A stretch of 64,000 bases of DNA from Metaphire vulgaris (GCA_018105865.1 CM030852.1:3315934-3379933), one strand, 5' to 3'; numbered from the stretch's first letter, positions 24,276 to 62,078 are shown. Numbers and translations: made by a program. Notes: generated by a model not told the origin, from the sequence alone.

Positions 24276-24507
24276 CAGGGGCGTAGCGACGGGGGGGGGG
24301 GTATATCGGTATATATAACCCCAAAATCAGACTACCTTAAATTGTTAATGTGTTTTAAGATTGTCAAAGTTTTTAAAGATTTATACCCCCTCCTCCACCC
24401 CAAATCACATTATACCCCCTCCCCCAAATAAAATTCCTGGCTATGCCCCAAGATGAATGGAAATTGACTGCCCCCTCCGCCCCAAATAAAATTCCTGCTA
24501 TGCCCTG
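24276..24507. mobile_element. hAT-type MITE with perfect 8-bp target duplication
   Basis: CAGGGGCGTAGCGACGGG ... TTCCTGCTATGCCCTG, flanked by GATTGATG at 24268-24275 and 24508-24515. Same family as 21479 (shared TATATCGGTATATATA). The right arm is locally duplicated (AAATAAAATTCCTG twice). Confidence 0.88.
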
Positions 24508-24899
24508 GATTGATGGTAGAGATCTGACTGAGATGAATGCAGTTTGGGGTTTTGTGAACGTACCGATCTAATATACGATTGCACTTGAGTGGTTTGTTTA
24601 TGTTTTTCTGTGGAAATGTTAATCAATTCCGTGAAACCTGATGGCCCTTGCAAAAAAATGCAAATAAAATCTGTGTCCAATTGTCTTTGCTGTGAAGAGC
24701 ACTAGAAGGCCTATAGCTGATTGGTTGTTATGCCCAATGGAGAAACGTGTAGACAGTGCTGTGTGGGAGAGGTAGAGTGTGTAGGCTGAGCTTCTATAGC
24801 GCCATTTTCATATTGCATATCACTTAAGTGGATGGTCATTGTGAGGTAGAATTTTTGCTCATTTGCCAACATGGCACATGATTTAATTGTGTTTTCATT

Positions 24900-24960
<61 letters not shown>

Positions 24961-25240
24961 GTTTTTCTGTTCGGAAGTAGAGGATGGATAGGACGTCAGG
25001 GAAGAGGGTTAGGTTTAGGTTAAAATGAAGTGCCATTAAATTTTATAACGGGGAAAGTACCTATAATAATAATAATAATAATAATAATAACTGGATACTT
25101 TTTCTGGTCTAATTTTTATGACAATTGAAGAGTTTAGGTTAAAATGAAGTGTTTAAATTTTATTCGATTTTTGGCACTTAAAATTGCATGGAATTCTATA
25201 ATTATTTCCAAAGTTTTCAGATAATCCATTGTATATATAT

Positions 25241-25295
<55 letters not shown>

Positions 25296-26130
25296 ATACT
25301 ATATATACTGTACACTGTGTTCCGAAAAAAGACAACTAACGATGAAGCTAGTGTCAAATTTTAAAAAATTTCAAACTTCATTTTAATTCTGGCATACAAT
25401 TAAATTAAACATAAAGTAAACCTGATCTTCATTTGAAAAAAATGTTGCTTGTTTGTCAACACACTCAATGATGTGGAAAATGACGCCAGTCAATAAATAG
25501 GCAGAAAACTGTAATCTGTTATCAACTGTTACAAACCACTCAAACGAGTAAACAGATTCTAATTAAATTTTGCGCTAATGACACAAATTGGCATCTCTTT
25601 ATGTATTTTAATTGAACTTTTGTTTAAATCAGTGCAGGTTGAAGGTAGTTGTTGCAATATGTTTAGTGGTTCCTTTTTTTCCGGACATTGTGTATGTATA
25701 TAATCTTTCTTGTTTCTTTGATGACACCTACCTGTTCTCCACAAATTAAATGGTTTTTCATCTTTCTTATTCACTTGGTTTGTTCTTTTTAGATGTTTGG
25801 TTAAAGTGTTAGTGAAAGGACTGGTCAGGAGAAAACTGCCGGTGAGCTGTCCTCTCCCACAACATTTTCCAGAGCTTTTCCCCCTTAGACATGTCCTTGC
25901 CATTCGCCATTATTCCTCTGCTACATCTTACCTTGTTGGTGGACCATACCACTTGCTTCTACCGGAAGGGTATGCTAAAATATTTTCTTTTCACATATAT
26001 ATATATATATATTTATTTATTTATTGCTTTGGATGGTTTAAAAGAGAGTTGGTACAATGAGATCTTTAAGACATCTGTCTAACGATCCATCTTTTATCTT
26101 CTTTTATATCCCAGAGTTACAACATATCAG

Positions 26131-26423
26131 TGTTTTCCAAACTGTGGGTTGTGACCCAAATCACCCAAAAGTGGGTCGCAGGGCTCAGTCATTAAGCGGG
26201 GTAGGCGAAATTAGATTCAAAAGTGTCATTTTCTAACCAATATCACAACGTCACAGACCTTGAAAGTTACAAGTAGGCTTAGGTTTTAAGAAGTTTATAC
26301 GCCTGCAATCCTCCATATAGTGCTTTGTCCAGTTTTAATTGGCAATAAGTTTCCAAAGTCGCCACATGTTACAAAGCCGCTCAAGCGAGTAGCACAGATC
26401 CAAAATGTTTGGGAAACCCTGGC
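26131..26423. mobile_element. hAT-like element, GTTTTCCAAACTGTGGG termini
   Basis: Left end TCAGTGTTTTCCAAACTGTG with a GTGACCC motif; right end CAAAATGTTTGGGAAACCCTG. The TTCCAAACTGTGGGT type of terminus is common to hAT-derived MITEs. A similar element is at 46141-46651. Confidence 0.6.
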
Positions 26424-26569
26424 CTATAGTACTTTTAAAAATTAACATTAACATGTTACATGAACAATTTCGGAGCAATCCAAACGCAAGGAATCAGTCT
26501 TAGGCCCCTTGTTACCATTTTGCAGATGCCCTGTCAAACTCGGTCACGTCGCATAACAAGATGGGAATC

Positions 26570-27305
26570 ATGCTTAAAGTGTGAGCGACTACGGATCCGT
26601 TTCACTGACTGTATAGCAGCTATTGTTACGTGGACGGAAGAGATTCGGCTCGCACTGAATCCGGCCAAGGAATTTTTTAAGACTCCAGGTAACAAAGGTG
26701 CCCCCGTTTGTGGTGGGAGATGCAGCCATTGCTCCCTCCGAGATTTTCTGGGAAAGATGAGATAATTTTAAAGAAATTTCAACTACCAATCGGAGAGTGA
26801 GGTCAATTTTTGCCATTTTGTCTTGATTACTGTAACGGTGTGCTTCTTGGACTTCCGGATAAAGATAACCGCATACAATCAGTGCTGAACCAGGCTGCAC
26901 GAGTGATTTTTGTCGCATCACTCTTCTTTTACTCCACTGGCTCCGTGAATTGTCTCAAGAGCTGTTGGCTTACGTTTCGGGCTTTACACTCATCCATTGT
27001 GTCCTGATTATCTAACGTTACGGAGATCGACTGTGATCGAGAGGAGATCGGTTCTTAGGTCCAGTCGGAGAGTGCAGTTGTTGGTCCATCCCCGCCCAAG
27101 AAAGTTTGGGAAAGATCATTCGCGGTGGGGAATCCGCCTGTGGAACACTCTTCCAGACAATGTGACTGGAGCAGTCTCAGCTGGACTTTTCATTAGAAAT
27201 TTGAAACACATTTATTTAATATTGGATATGAACTGTGTTAAGCACTCTTGTTGTAGGCCTTAGCCTTGTCTACTGCGCTATATAAATTGTCAATAAATAA
27301 ATAAA
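26570..27305 (+). pseudogene. LINE fragment (L2/CR1-like reverse transcriptase C-terminus)
   Basis: Pieces of a non-LTR reverse transcriptase appear in order but in shifting frames: LALNPAKEFF (about 26647), FCLDYCNGVLLGLPDKD then LNQAARVIF (26818-26916), LLLHWLRE (about 26925), PDYLT..RSTVIERR.VLRSS (from 27003), and WGIRLWNTLPDN (27128-27163). The 3' end is GCGCTATATAAATTGTCAAT followed by AAATAAATAAA, the tail type of L2/CR1 elements. Frameshifts and a truncated 5' end make it dead. The same 3' tail recurs truncated at about 42549-42650 (minus strand) and 43518-43590. Confidence 0.85.
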
Positions 27306-28323
27306 TTTCGCAATAACGCAAGGAAAGCGTATTCCGACCATTTTGCTCGGAAACTCCACTAACAATAGGGAATCTCGTTTGCAGCAGGTCGCTACCTGGC
27401 TCTTGTCGTCGCTAGTCAAGCACTTGGCGGTTAAGCGATTTTGCCTTACTCATAGGATTTTTAAGACGCGTAACAAAGGTGTGTTCCTGGCAACATTTTA
27501 AAAAGGATAATTTTAAAGAAATTTCAATATCTATTTCTTTCATTTAGGTCTTATTTGGCCAAAAATATAAACAATTCAGCCTAATATATTTGCCATATTT
27601 TTATTCGAATTGAATCAGAACTTTTGTTTTGTCTCTTATTTAAAACTCATAGGATTCTTATCAACTAACGTTCGCCAGATGGCCTAATGCATTTTTGCTA
27701 TTACATGCTATGATTAGGGTCGCGGCACGTTACAAAACCGCTGTAGTGGGCCGCGGTTCCAAAATGTTTGGGAAAGCCCGCAATATATGCTAGAAATATA
27801 TTGTAATGTAATGTAATATAGCATTTGTATAGCGCCTCTTTACTTCTACTCAGAGGTGCTCCTGGCACTACATTTGCTCTATTTTGCCTGAATTTGACTG
27901 CCGATTGCTTGCCTTATATCTAATACACAAACTATTGGAATATTATTTTAGTCCCTACTGTGCTAGTTTCGATGGACACTTTAGTTGTCAGTCATGTACG
28001 TGTGTGTATGTTGTTGCATTTGTTGTTGCATTTGTTGTTGCATTTGTTGTTGCTGATCTGACTGATCTTCTGGATTGACCTGGCTCTAATGCTATTTGGA
28101 TTTGGTGTGCCATCGGCTGATGCCCTGGGCATTACGATAGTGGCGCCATAGAAGTTTATTGATTGATTGATTGATAAACAGATTGATTGATTGACTGACT
28201 GACTGACTGACTGGTTGATTGATTGATTTAAGCAGTTGCCAATATAATATTATATTTAATTTCCAGTGTAATCAGATAAGTGCCACATTGTTGATTGATT
28301 GATTGATTGATTGATTTTTGCAG

Positions 28324-54128
<25,805 letters not shown>

Positions 54129-55250
54129 CCGATCCTCCTTACGACACTCGAGTTCTTCGAAAGAATCGAAGTTTCCGACTACTGTGAATTTCTCCATATC
54201 TTTTGTGACTGCAGCGTTGATAGGTTTCAACCGTGTTATTGGTTATTTTTCAGTCGGCTGTTATTATGTGTCGGGGGAAATTTCGTTTTTGTTTTGCGCC
54301 CAGTAAATTAATTTCTGGATGTGCTGCATTCGATTTGGTTCTTGTCTATGAAGTTTGCCGAGCTATATAATTGTGGTCTCAGTCATTGACTGTTTATGGT
54401 ATTATTGTGCGGAATTTTTCTTCGCAGAATTGTGCGCTATTACGTTACTTGCACAGTGATGCATGAATTTACTTTCTTAGAAGTGCAGAATAACTGCGAA
54501 AAGAGACAATTTCATGACATTTTGGTTTCCAGATTTGCCGGAATTAGATCTTTGTTCATTGCTGTATGGGACTGTCCATAAATGACGTCACGCACTTAGG
54601 GGGAGGGTGTTCAAACATTTGTGACGACAGGGGAGAAAAATCGCGTGACGTCATTTGTGGACGGTCCCCATGTTGTTGAATTTTTCGACAGCAATAATTA
54701 TCCTAACTTTAGTCATTTTGATCCTTGACCTTTCACCCTTTGACCTTTAGCTCTTCAAGGTCAATTCATTGCAGTTCATTGTATGTCAGTTTGTGGATCA
54801 AATGTTTGCATTTAATAGGAAATGATGTTGGTAATTTTGTCGTATTCAAGACTGCTGTTTTGTATCGTTCTGTATGACTTTCGTAAATGCTTCCACGCAC
54901 AGTACTTGTATCGCTATAGTTTTCTGATAGTTTTCATCTTTTTTTAAAGTCTATCACACTTTAAATTCCTATGTATTATGATTTAATGAAGTTTTCGTCC
55001 CTTTTTCTAAGTATTTAATCAGTGTTCAAAATGTTTGCAGTTGTATATCAAAGGTTTATTTCAACAAATTAATTGAAATAGTAGGAAAAAGTTGTTTGTA
55101 CATCGTGTTTTTTGTATAAAGTGACAGCTACATAAGTTCCTTGAGTATAATCGAAGGAGTGTTAATGAGTTTGCAGTAACTTGTGTGCGTACGTATCTGT
55201 GTGTGCGTGCGTGTGTGTGTGTCTGTTCTGCACTTATTCCTGATGGATGT
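54129..55250 (+). other. L1 3' UTR region
   Basis: Downstream of the L1 stop. I see no canonical AATAAA in the first 1.1 kb, so the poly(A) site is unplaced. It contains an inverted-repeat element at 54568-54669 and otherwise ordinary AT-rich sequence. Confidence 0.5.
54568..54669. mobile_element. Inverted-repeat MITE carrying TGACGTCA
   Basis: GGGACTGTCCATAAATGACG ... TCATTTGTGGACGGTCCC. Each arm contains TGACGTCA (a full CRE/ATF palindrome). About 102 bp. Confidence 0.7.
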
Positions 55251-55297
55251 AGACAGATTTTTTTATTGATTCGTGACTTGTACCGTGCAGTCTACAC

Positions 55298-55466
55298 CAG
55301 TTTTTAATCTAAACTCATGGACTCGGGGGGGGAACTGACAAAGCCGGGGGAAACTGACAAAGCCGGGGGGAATTCTGCTAGGAGGCTGCTGTTAGTTGAT
55401 GTGTTATGCCAAAATTTCCGGGGGGGAAGGGCAATTTCCCCCGGAAACGGCTTAGATTAAACACTG
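55298..55466. mobile_element. hAT-like MITE, CAGTGTTTAATCTAG family
   Basis: CAGTTTTTAATCTAAACTC ... GGCTTAGATTAAACACTG with ACTGACAAAGCCGGGGG repeated inside. Confidence 0.7.
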
Positions 55467-55831
55467 CCCTTGACTCAAATGTGCAGACGCAGTTATCAGT
55501 GACCATTGATAATACGTACCACATTAGTTCATCTAGTCAGGTCAGTTATAGATCGTTCTTGAAGAATTCATTCACACTTCACAACAAAGCAAATCTTTTG
55601 AGACCTTCTGGAAAGCTTCGCCTATTGTTAAGTATTGACCGGGCTTATCCACCATAGACTGTCGCCCGTTTGTCCGGCCGGATACCCTGGATTTGACCTG
55701 GATCTTTAGTGATTTGGATTTGGTGTGCCATCGGTTGATGCTTCTGTGCATTATGAAAGTGGCGCTATAGAAGTTTAAGATTAGATTAGATTAGAAGTAT
55801 GTCACAGTTATCTAAATGTATCAGCAATAAT

Positions 55832-55993
55832 CAGTGGCGGCTTCAGGATTTGGCAAGTGGGGGGCCGTTGGGGTGGCAACTTATAATCATGGGGCCAACC
55901 ATTTGTTGTTAGGTATGTAGTATTAAGTACAGGGTCCCAACAGAGGGCAGGCGTTCAATAGGGGGGCACGGGCACCCTGTGGAGCCGCCACTG
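55832..55993. mobile_element. hAT-type MITE, CAGTGGCGGCTC family
   Basis: CAGTGGCGGCTTCAGG ... GGAGCCGCCACTG; flanks GCAATAAT and ACAATAAT (7 of 8). Confidence 0.88.
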
Positions 55994-56694
55994 ACAATAA
56001 TACTGACTAATGTCTTGCATAAGTAGCAGTGGCGTAAACCTGGCGTCAACATTGGGGGTAGATTCGTCTATAAAGTCAGGTAAGACCCCCTTTCGTCTCC
56101 CAAAAAGTCTTGACGAGCAAAAACAGGTCTTCCTTATATTTTTCGCTGTCCAAATACCCCGACAAGCAAAAAACGTCATCCGAAATGAGCGAATAATGCG
56201 AGCGGTTTCAATCCTAGCATCAACGTCATGGGGGCGAAGATATAATTTTTTACCATAGGCACAAAACATTGGGGGATAATTGATACTCTGCCCCCCTCTT
56301 ACTAATTATTGGGGTGACGGCCCCCCTTGTTTTACGCCCTTGATAAGTAGAATATATCGCAAAAGTTTAGTTTTTTAATGTCTGAAACGATCTAATCAAA
56401 CTGAACATTTGACCCAAGTGCCTTTAAAACTAGGCGGGGCTTTAAATGGTAAACTACTGCTTGTTTGTGTTACAGAGATTTCATTTGCATACTTATTTAA
56501 GTGGGACCTGTTATTAGCTGTCATTGATTTCACGAGAGCATTTTGAGTCATGTTGCGTTCCACGCTTTTTTGGATTGGCGGCACTTTCACTGTGGCACTG
56601 TGCTCTTGCGAATTTTTTATTCATTTATGAATGAAACCAGTAAAACTAGGAAAAGAAAAGATGGGAGTGGTTCTCACACAGGGCAGACCCTATT

Positions 56695-56874
56695 CAGTGG
56701 CGGCTCTAGGATTTGGCAAGTGCGGGGGGCGTTGGGGTGGCAACTTCTAATCATGGGGGGCCAACCATTTGTTGTTTAATGTATGTAGCATTAAGTATAG
56801 GGTCCCAACTGGGGGGCCAGGCATTCAATAGGGGGACACGGGCCCCCCTGGCCCTTCCGGTGGAGCCGCCACTG
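56695..56874. mobile_element. hAT-type MITE, CAGTGGCGGCTC family, perfect duplication
   Basis: CAGTGGCGGCTCTAGG ... GGAGCCGCCACTG, flanked on both sides by ACCCTATT (56687-56694, 56875-56882). Best reference copy of the family. Confidence 0.92.
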
Positions 56875-56895
56875 ACCCTATTGAACCACACTAAA

Positions 56896-56958
<63 letters not shown>

Positions 56959-57072
56959 CAGGGGCCCGGAATTTCTCGCGGTGGCCCTGTGGGCCTATCA
57001 CCTCAGTGATATTAAACAACTGTTAACTGGTTTGAATTTTGTAAGTTTGCGCTAAAGATTTCGAGGTAACTC

Positions 57073-57252
57073 CAGTGTTTAATCTACACTCTGGACTCCG
57101 GGGGGGGGAAACTGACAAAGCCGGGGGGAATTCTGCTAGGAGGCTGCTGATAGTTATTGTGTTATGCCAAAATTTCCGGGGGGAATTTGAAATTTACGGA
57201 GGAAAAGGGCAATTCCCCCTCCCCGGAAACGGCCTAGATTAAACCCTAGCTG
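57073..57252. mobile_element. hAT-type MITE, CAGTGTTTAATCTA family, perfect duplication
   Basis: CAGTGTTTAATCTACACTC ... CCTAGATTAAACCCTAGCTG flanked by GGTAACTC at 57065-57072 and 57253-57260. Confidence 0.88.
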
Positions 57253-57595
57253 GGTAACTCCATATATGGTAGTAACTTCTCGTTTATTCGTCGTTATGTT
57301 CAGCCAAATACTTTGTTTCAATGCAGGATTATGCATTAATTATTGTTTCCTTAGTTTTCGTTTGCTTTGCGTGAATGTTGATAGAAAAACCTTTGAACCT
57401 TATACGTGTGTTTATTTGTACATTATAAATAATATAATATCAGTGCGTTTTTCCTGTGAAAAAAGTCTTGGGAACGCATCTCCGGGCCCATAAAAAAGTG
57501 TCGACATTTTTTTTAGATTTTTGGGGGTTATGATGATGATTTGTTGGCTCATCAAGTGTCAAAAAAGCGGTTTTTTTCTCATCAAACCGCACTAT

Positions 57596-57640
<45 letters not shown>

Positions 57641-57806
57641 CAGTGGCGGCTCCAGGATTTGGCAAGTGGGGGAGGGCGTTGGGGTGGCAACTTCTAATCA
57701 TGGGGGCCAACCATTTGTTGTTAGGTATGTAGTATTAAGTATAGGGTCCCAACAGGGGGGCCAGGCACTCAAAAGGGGGCACAGGCCCCCTGTGGAGCCG
57801 CCACTG
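57641..57806. mobile_element. hAT-type MITE, CAGTGGCGGCTC family
   Basis: CAGTGGCGGCTCCAGG ... GGAGCCGCCACTG; flanks ATATATAG and ATATAAAG (7 of 8). Inserted at the edge of a (TA)n repeat. Confidence 0.88.
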
Positions 57807-58009
57807 ATATAAAGGGTGGCTCAAAAAGGTGACTAGTCCGGTTTTTTGCGCCACACTGTACATCATAGACTTCTTAAATTAAAGACTGACGTCAGTCAAT
57901 CTCAGGTCCGCGAACTTTGGTCCATTGAGTTTTTAACGTCAATGCATCTATTAATATTAGCTGCTGCAAATTCCCCTCACAGCGACACAGCTATGAAATT
58001 TGGCAGCAC

Positions 58010-58195
58010 CAGTGGCGGCTCCACAGGGGTCCCGAGTTGGCCCGTGCCCCCTATTGAGTGCCTGGCCCCAGTGGCCCCTCTGTTGGGACCCTATGCTTAA
58101 TACTACATACCTAACAACAAATGTTTGGTCCCCGTGATTAGAAGATGCCACCCCAACGCCTCCCCCCCACTTGCCAAATCCTGGGGCCGCCTCTG
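58010..58195. mobile_element. hAT-type MITE, CAGTGGCGGCTC family, reverse
   Basis: Opposite orientation to its neighbours: CAGTGGCGGCTCCACAGG ... GGGGCCGCCTCTG; flanks GGCAGCAC and GACAGCAC (7 of 8). Confidence 0.85.
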
Positions 58196-58292
58196 GACAG
58201 CACACTCAGAAATTAACTAACGCATTTCAAGTTACCGGATGTTGACATTGTCATTGCAATGCAAAATAGGTTGATTTTAAAATGACATATAA

Positions 58293-58397
<105 letters not shown>

Positions 58398-58692
58398 ATT
58401 AGCATCGGAATCTAGTAGATAAGAATTCGGTTTTATATGCATTGAGTAGGATCGCAATATTATTACCAGAAATATAGTCCAGTGGCGTAGCCAGGGTTCC
58501 GAAATAGGGGACATGTAGAATCTCGGGGGGGGGGGAACAAGGTTCGTCAAGAAACGTTATTCGCAAATTCATGCATTCTCTTCGATCATGTTACCTACCC
58601 CTCCCCGAAATTTCTCAACGGTCTCACCCAAATCCCACGCCGGGGTCTCTGCCAGAATAGGGGCCGCCCCCCGTGGCTTCGCCAATAATATA

Positions 58693-59116
58693 GGGGCTGC
58701 CCATTAATTATGTCAACAATTTTTGGTCAATTTTTGACCCCTCCCCTCTTGTCAACAACTAAACTTTCACTTAACCCCCCATAATTACGTCAAAAACTGT
58801 TGACCCCTTCCAAGATCAATGCCAGGTCCCAATAACAAGGTTATTATTTTTTGTGTTGATGACCACTTTTCCCTTTTTTTCTCATCGAATATCAAAATGT
58901 GGTTGTGATGACCTTTTTTGCCATGCTTTTTTCCATTGTAATAAGTAGTATTCCATGAAATTTCCTATTTTTTTTATTATTTGTAAAAAGTTAAATTGTT
59001 GACGTTAACTTCTCTTGACCCTCCCACACCCACCCCCCACTCCCTTGTCAACAACTGCCAAACTTTTTCAAACCCCCTTCCCTCTAAATTGTTGACGTAA
59101 TTATTGGACAGCCCCG
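58693..59116. mobile_element. 424-bp inverted-repeat element, GGGGCTG termini
   Basis: GGGGCTGCCCATTAATTATG followed by TCAACAATTTTT at the left; AAATTGTTGACGTAATTATT then GGACAGCCCC at the right. TGACCCCT/TTGTCAACAACT motifs repeat inside. No coding capacity; transposon class not assigned. Confidence 0.75.
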
Positions 59117-59436
59117 TAGTCAAATGGTTGTCTGGTTGTCTCGTTTTATTCGCGAATTTCGCCCAACTGTCACCCGGTATTGAACGCAGGTGAGTAGCCC
59201 TGCAGGATCCGAGAATTGGGAGGCACCGTCACGTATAAGCTTACACGCAAACTTCTGAATGCAGTTGTGTCGTCACAAGAATGCAGTGGCGTAGCCAGGA
59301 TTGCAGAATAGGGACACTCACATTTTCGGCCCAAATGTCTTGACGAGGCAAAAATACAGGGTATATATAATCGTCTCAAACGCTTTTTCCTCGATCTATA
59401 AGCGACGTTGCCCCCTGATTTTCGGACCCTGGTTTC

Positions 59437-59487
<51 letters not shown>

Positions 59488-59636
59488 TATATTATATATA
59501 TGTCATTGGAGTAGCCAAAGGGGCGTGGGAGCCCCCTTCCCCCTATTTGGATCCGGACCGGTGGTGAGTTTCGCCCAAAACCAGTGAATATTTATGGGGC
59601 ATATAGGGGTAGTGTTAGAGGAAAACAGACAGAGAG

Positions 59637-59665
59637 GAGAGAAAGAGAGCGACAGAGAGAAAGAG

Positions 59666-59756
<91 letters not shown>

Positions 59757-59910
59757 GAGTGACAGAGAGAGAGAGAGACAGAGGGAGAGTGAGAGAGAGA
59801 GAGGGAGAGAGGTAGGTGTGAGAGAGAGAGAGGGAGAGAAAATGACAAAGACAGAGAGAGACAGACAGACAGAGGCAGAGAGAGAAAGAGAGAGAGACGC
59901 CAAGACCTTC
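59637..59910. repeat. Polypurine GA-rich tract, about 270 bp
   Basis: GAGA repeats with GATA, GACA and GGGA variants, almost no pyrimidine except C/T in GACAGA/GATAGA units. The Ser/Leu-rich frames on the minus strand are repeat translations. Confidence 0.93.
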
Positions 59911-60911
59911 TCGGCCAGCGAGCGAGCGAGCGTCGATTCCGCATCGATTAGCGACGGGTGATTTTAAGGCGGAGAAGCACCCCAACCCCCAACCCCTCCA
60001 ACCCCACTCCAGGACCACCGTCTGTTGTCCGTCTCGATCCGTCGACGTGTTCGTGGCACGCCGCCGTCGCCGTCGCCGCCTCATCGCCGTCGGCTTAGGT
60101 GCTGCCCGCCGGGTCCCCGCTCTCCCTCCTCCCTCCCTCCTCCATCCCTCGGGACCTCCCTGTTCCGTTTTGTTTATAGACGCGTCCGTCTAAAAGACGA
60201 GATGTGTGTTTGGCTCCTCCTTTCGGGAGGGCTTGCCACCGGCTATGGCGGAGTTCTGCCCGGAACGCCGACGAAAAGAGGATTTATAGAGAGGGTGGGT
60301 GGGTGGGTGGGTGGGGAGGTGGGGAAAAGGGCGGCTGGAGGAGGGTATTTCGAGAGAGGATCTCGGGGGTTCGTCGATGATAAGCACGTGGTCTCCTGGA
60401 GTCCTGGATAAGCGAAGACGGAAAATCTCGGTAAAATAGATCCATCAATCGTCTGTCTATCCATGGAAGGCTTCCATGGTCTGTCCCTGTGACCAACTAT
60501 TGAACTATGTCTGTTCGTCCGCATGCCTGCCTGTCTGCCTGCCTGTCTGTCTTTCTGTCCGACTGTCCACCTGTCTGTGACAGAGATGTCCATAGGTTGG
60601 GTTAATCCATGGGCTGGGTTGGGTGAGAAAAAGTGTTGTTTTTAAAAAAGAAATTTCAATGTTTTTCGATGGGTTGGGTTAGGGCTATTATTGCTAGGTT
60701 AGGTTGGATTGGAGATTTGATGGGGATCATGGGGTGGGTCCTAAAAATGGATTCGTGGACATCTCTGGTCTGTATACTATCTACAGTCTGTCTGTCTGTC
60801 TGTCTGTCTGCCTGTCTGTCTGTCTACCTGTCTGCTCGCTTGCGAGAATGAACTTTTTGGATGACTCGTTGTGTTTTCGAATGTCTATTTCATTAAATGA
60901 CTCCTTTCGCT

Positions 60912-60916
<5 letters not shown>

Positions 60917-60989
<73 letters not shown>
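60917..60989. repeat. (CT)n microsatellite
   Basis: About 36 CT units; preceded at 60786-60832 by a (GTCT)n tract. Confidence 0.95.
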
Positions 60990-60992
<3 letters not shown>

Positions 60993-61222
60993 AGAGTCAC
61001 TCAAATCACCGTGAGCATAAGTGTCACTCAAATCAGTCCGATATTCTGAGTCGTAATTTTGAGTAAGCTAAAATCCTCTGAGTGGGATATTCTTAAGTCA
61101 TACATTAAACAACAAATGGTTGGCCCCCATGAAGAAATAACTTACAGTGCACGCCACTGGTCGTGAAAAAATAACTTACAGTGCACGTCTTCGAGATTTT
61201 TGACTTTGGCCTACGTTAAAAT

Positions 61223-61228
<6 letters not shown>

Positions 61229-61281
<53 letters not shown>

Positions 61282-61313
61282 CTTTCCATATCCAACCACC
61301 CGCTTTTGAATTC

Positions 61314-61361
<48 letters not shown>
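61229..61361. repeat. (TA)n and (GA)n microsatellites
   Basis: TA repeat 61229-61279 and GA repeat 61313-61361 separated by 33 bases of unique sequence. Confidence 0.95.
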
Positions 61362-61376
<15 letters not shown>

Positions 61377-61728
61377 TACAGAGATCACAACATCCCGAAA
61401 ACCTCACATATTTTATCCAGAGAAAATTTATCAAAGTCGATGTCAGTTTTACCTCCCTCCCTCCCTCCTCCTCCTTCCCTCCCTATCTCTGTCTCTCTAT
61501 GTCTATGTCTCTCTGTCTCTTTTTCTATCTCTCTCCCTATCTCTTCTTTTCAGCACCCCACCTCGCCCTTCGCCGTCATCAGGGCGGCGACTGTGACGTG
61601 CCCAAGGGCACCACCGACCCCATAGTAGTAGTACTGGCTGGTCTGTCCTAACCCCACCCACCCCCACCCCCACCCCCATTTCGTAAAGAGAACAGACGAC
61701 GATGGCGCCTGCGACATCGGAAGACAGC

Positions 61729-61767
<39 letters not shown>

Positions 61768-61833
61768 TGTCGTTGCTGTGCTGTGTACCGGGCAGACAAC
61801 GCTTCTGTGCCTTCAGCTGCGCGCCGAGCGACG

Positions 61834-61856
61834 GCCACGTGACGGGGTCACGTGAC
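61834..61856. promoter_or_regulatory. Paired E-boxes (CACGTG)
   Basis: GCCACGTGAC at 61834-61843 and the 10-base palindrome GTCACGTGAC at 61847-61856, in a CpG-rich patch. GTCACGTGAC is the kind of site bound by USF and MiT/TFE bHLH-zip factors. Function inferred. Confidence 0.45.
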
Positions 61857-61883
61857 GGGTATCGTCTGCCAAAGGAGCGTACG

Positions 61884-61920
<37 letters not shown>

Positions 61921-62070
61921 TTGTCTGTCTGCGCCCCGCCCGTTGAAAACGAGGCTCGCACCAACCACCTGCGCTGCGTTTGAACCACCTCGATTGTTTA
62001 TTTCGTCGGTCGTCGTCTGTCTCGGCTGCCTGCCTGCCACCTGTTCGCGTCGCCGGAATTCGAGTCCGAC

Positions 62071-62078
62071 TGACGTCA
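62071..62078. promoter_or_regulatory. CRE palindrome TGACGTCA
   Basis: Full CREB/ATF site in CpG-rich DNA about 1.1 kb upstream of the SK start codon. Confidence 0.45.

Larger units (their letters stand above)
14600..28323. other. Spacer or 5' intron, repeats and a LINE fragment
   Basis: No exon could be assigned. Contents: a locally duplicated 140-bp block (16013-16476), a TTAA MITE (17199), hAT-type MITEs (18078, 21479, 24276, 26131), GTCGCCACGG-ended elements (about 18715-18895 and 19262-19440), (CTTA)n and (ACTC)n tracts (18405-18434, 19830-19985), an 18-bp TCATTTTATCCGAAGGG repeat (23445-23590), (AT)n and (AAT)n microsatellites, and an L2/CR1-like LINE piece at 26570-27305. Confidence 0.6.
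59911..62060. other. Upstream region of the SK gene, no exon assigned
   Basis: Alternating simple repeats and two GC-rich patches (about 59920-60260 and 61550-62060). The GC-rich patches could be 5' UTR exons or distal promoters, but no start codon, splice pair or protein similarity lets me place one. Frames here are Arg/Ser/Pro-rich repeat translations. Confidence 0.45.

Noticed and set aside
59503..60084. 193-codon Ser/Leu-rich minus-strand frame
   Set aside because: Almost entirely translation of the GA repeat; no domain or splice context.
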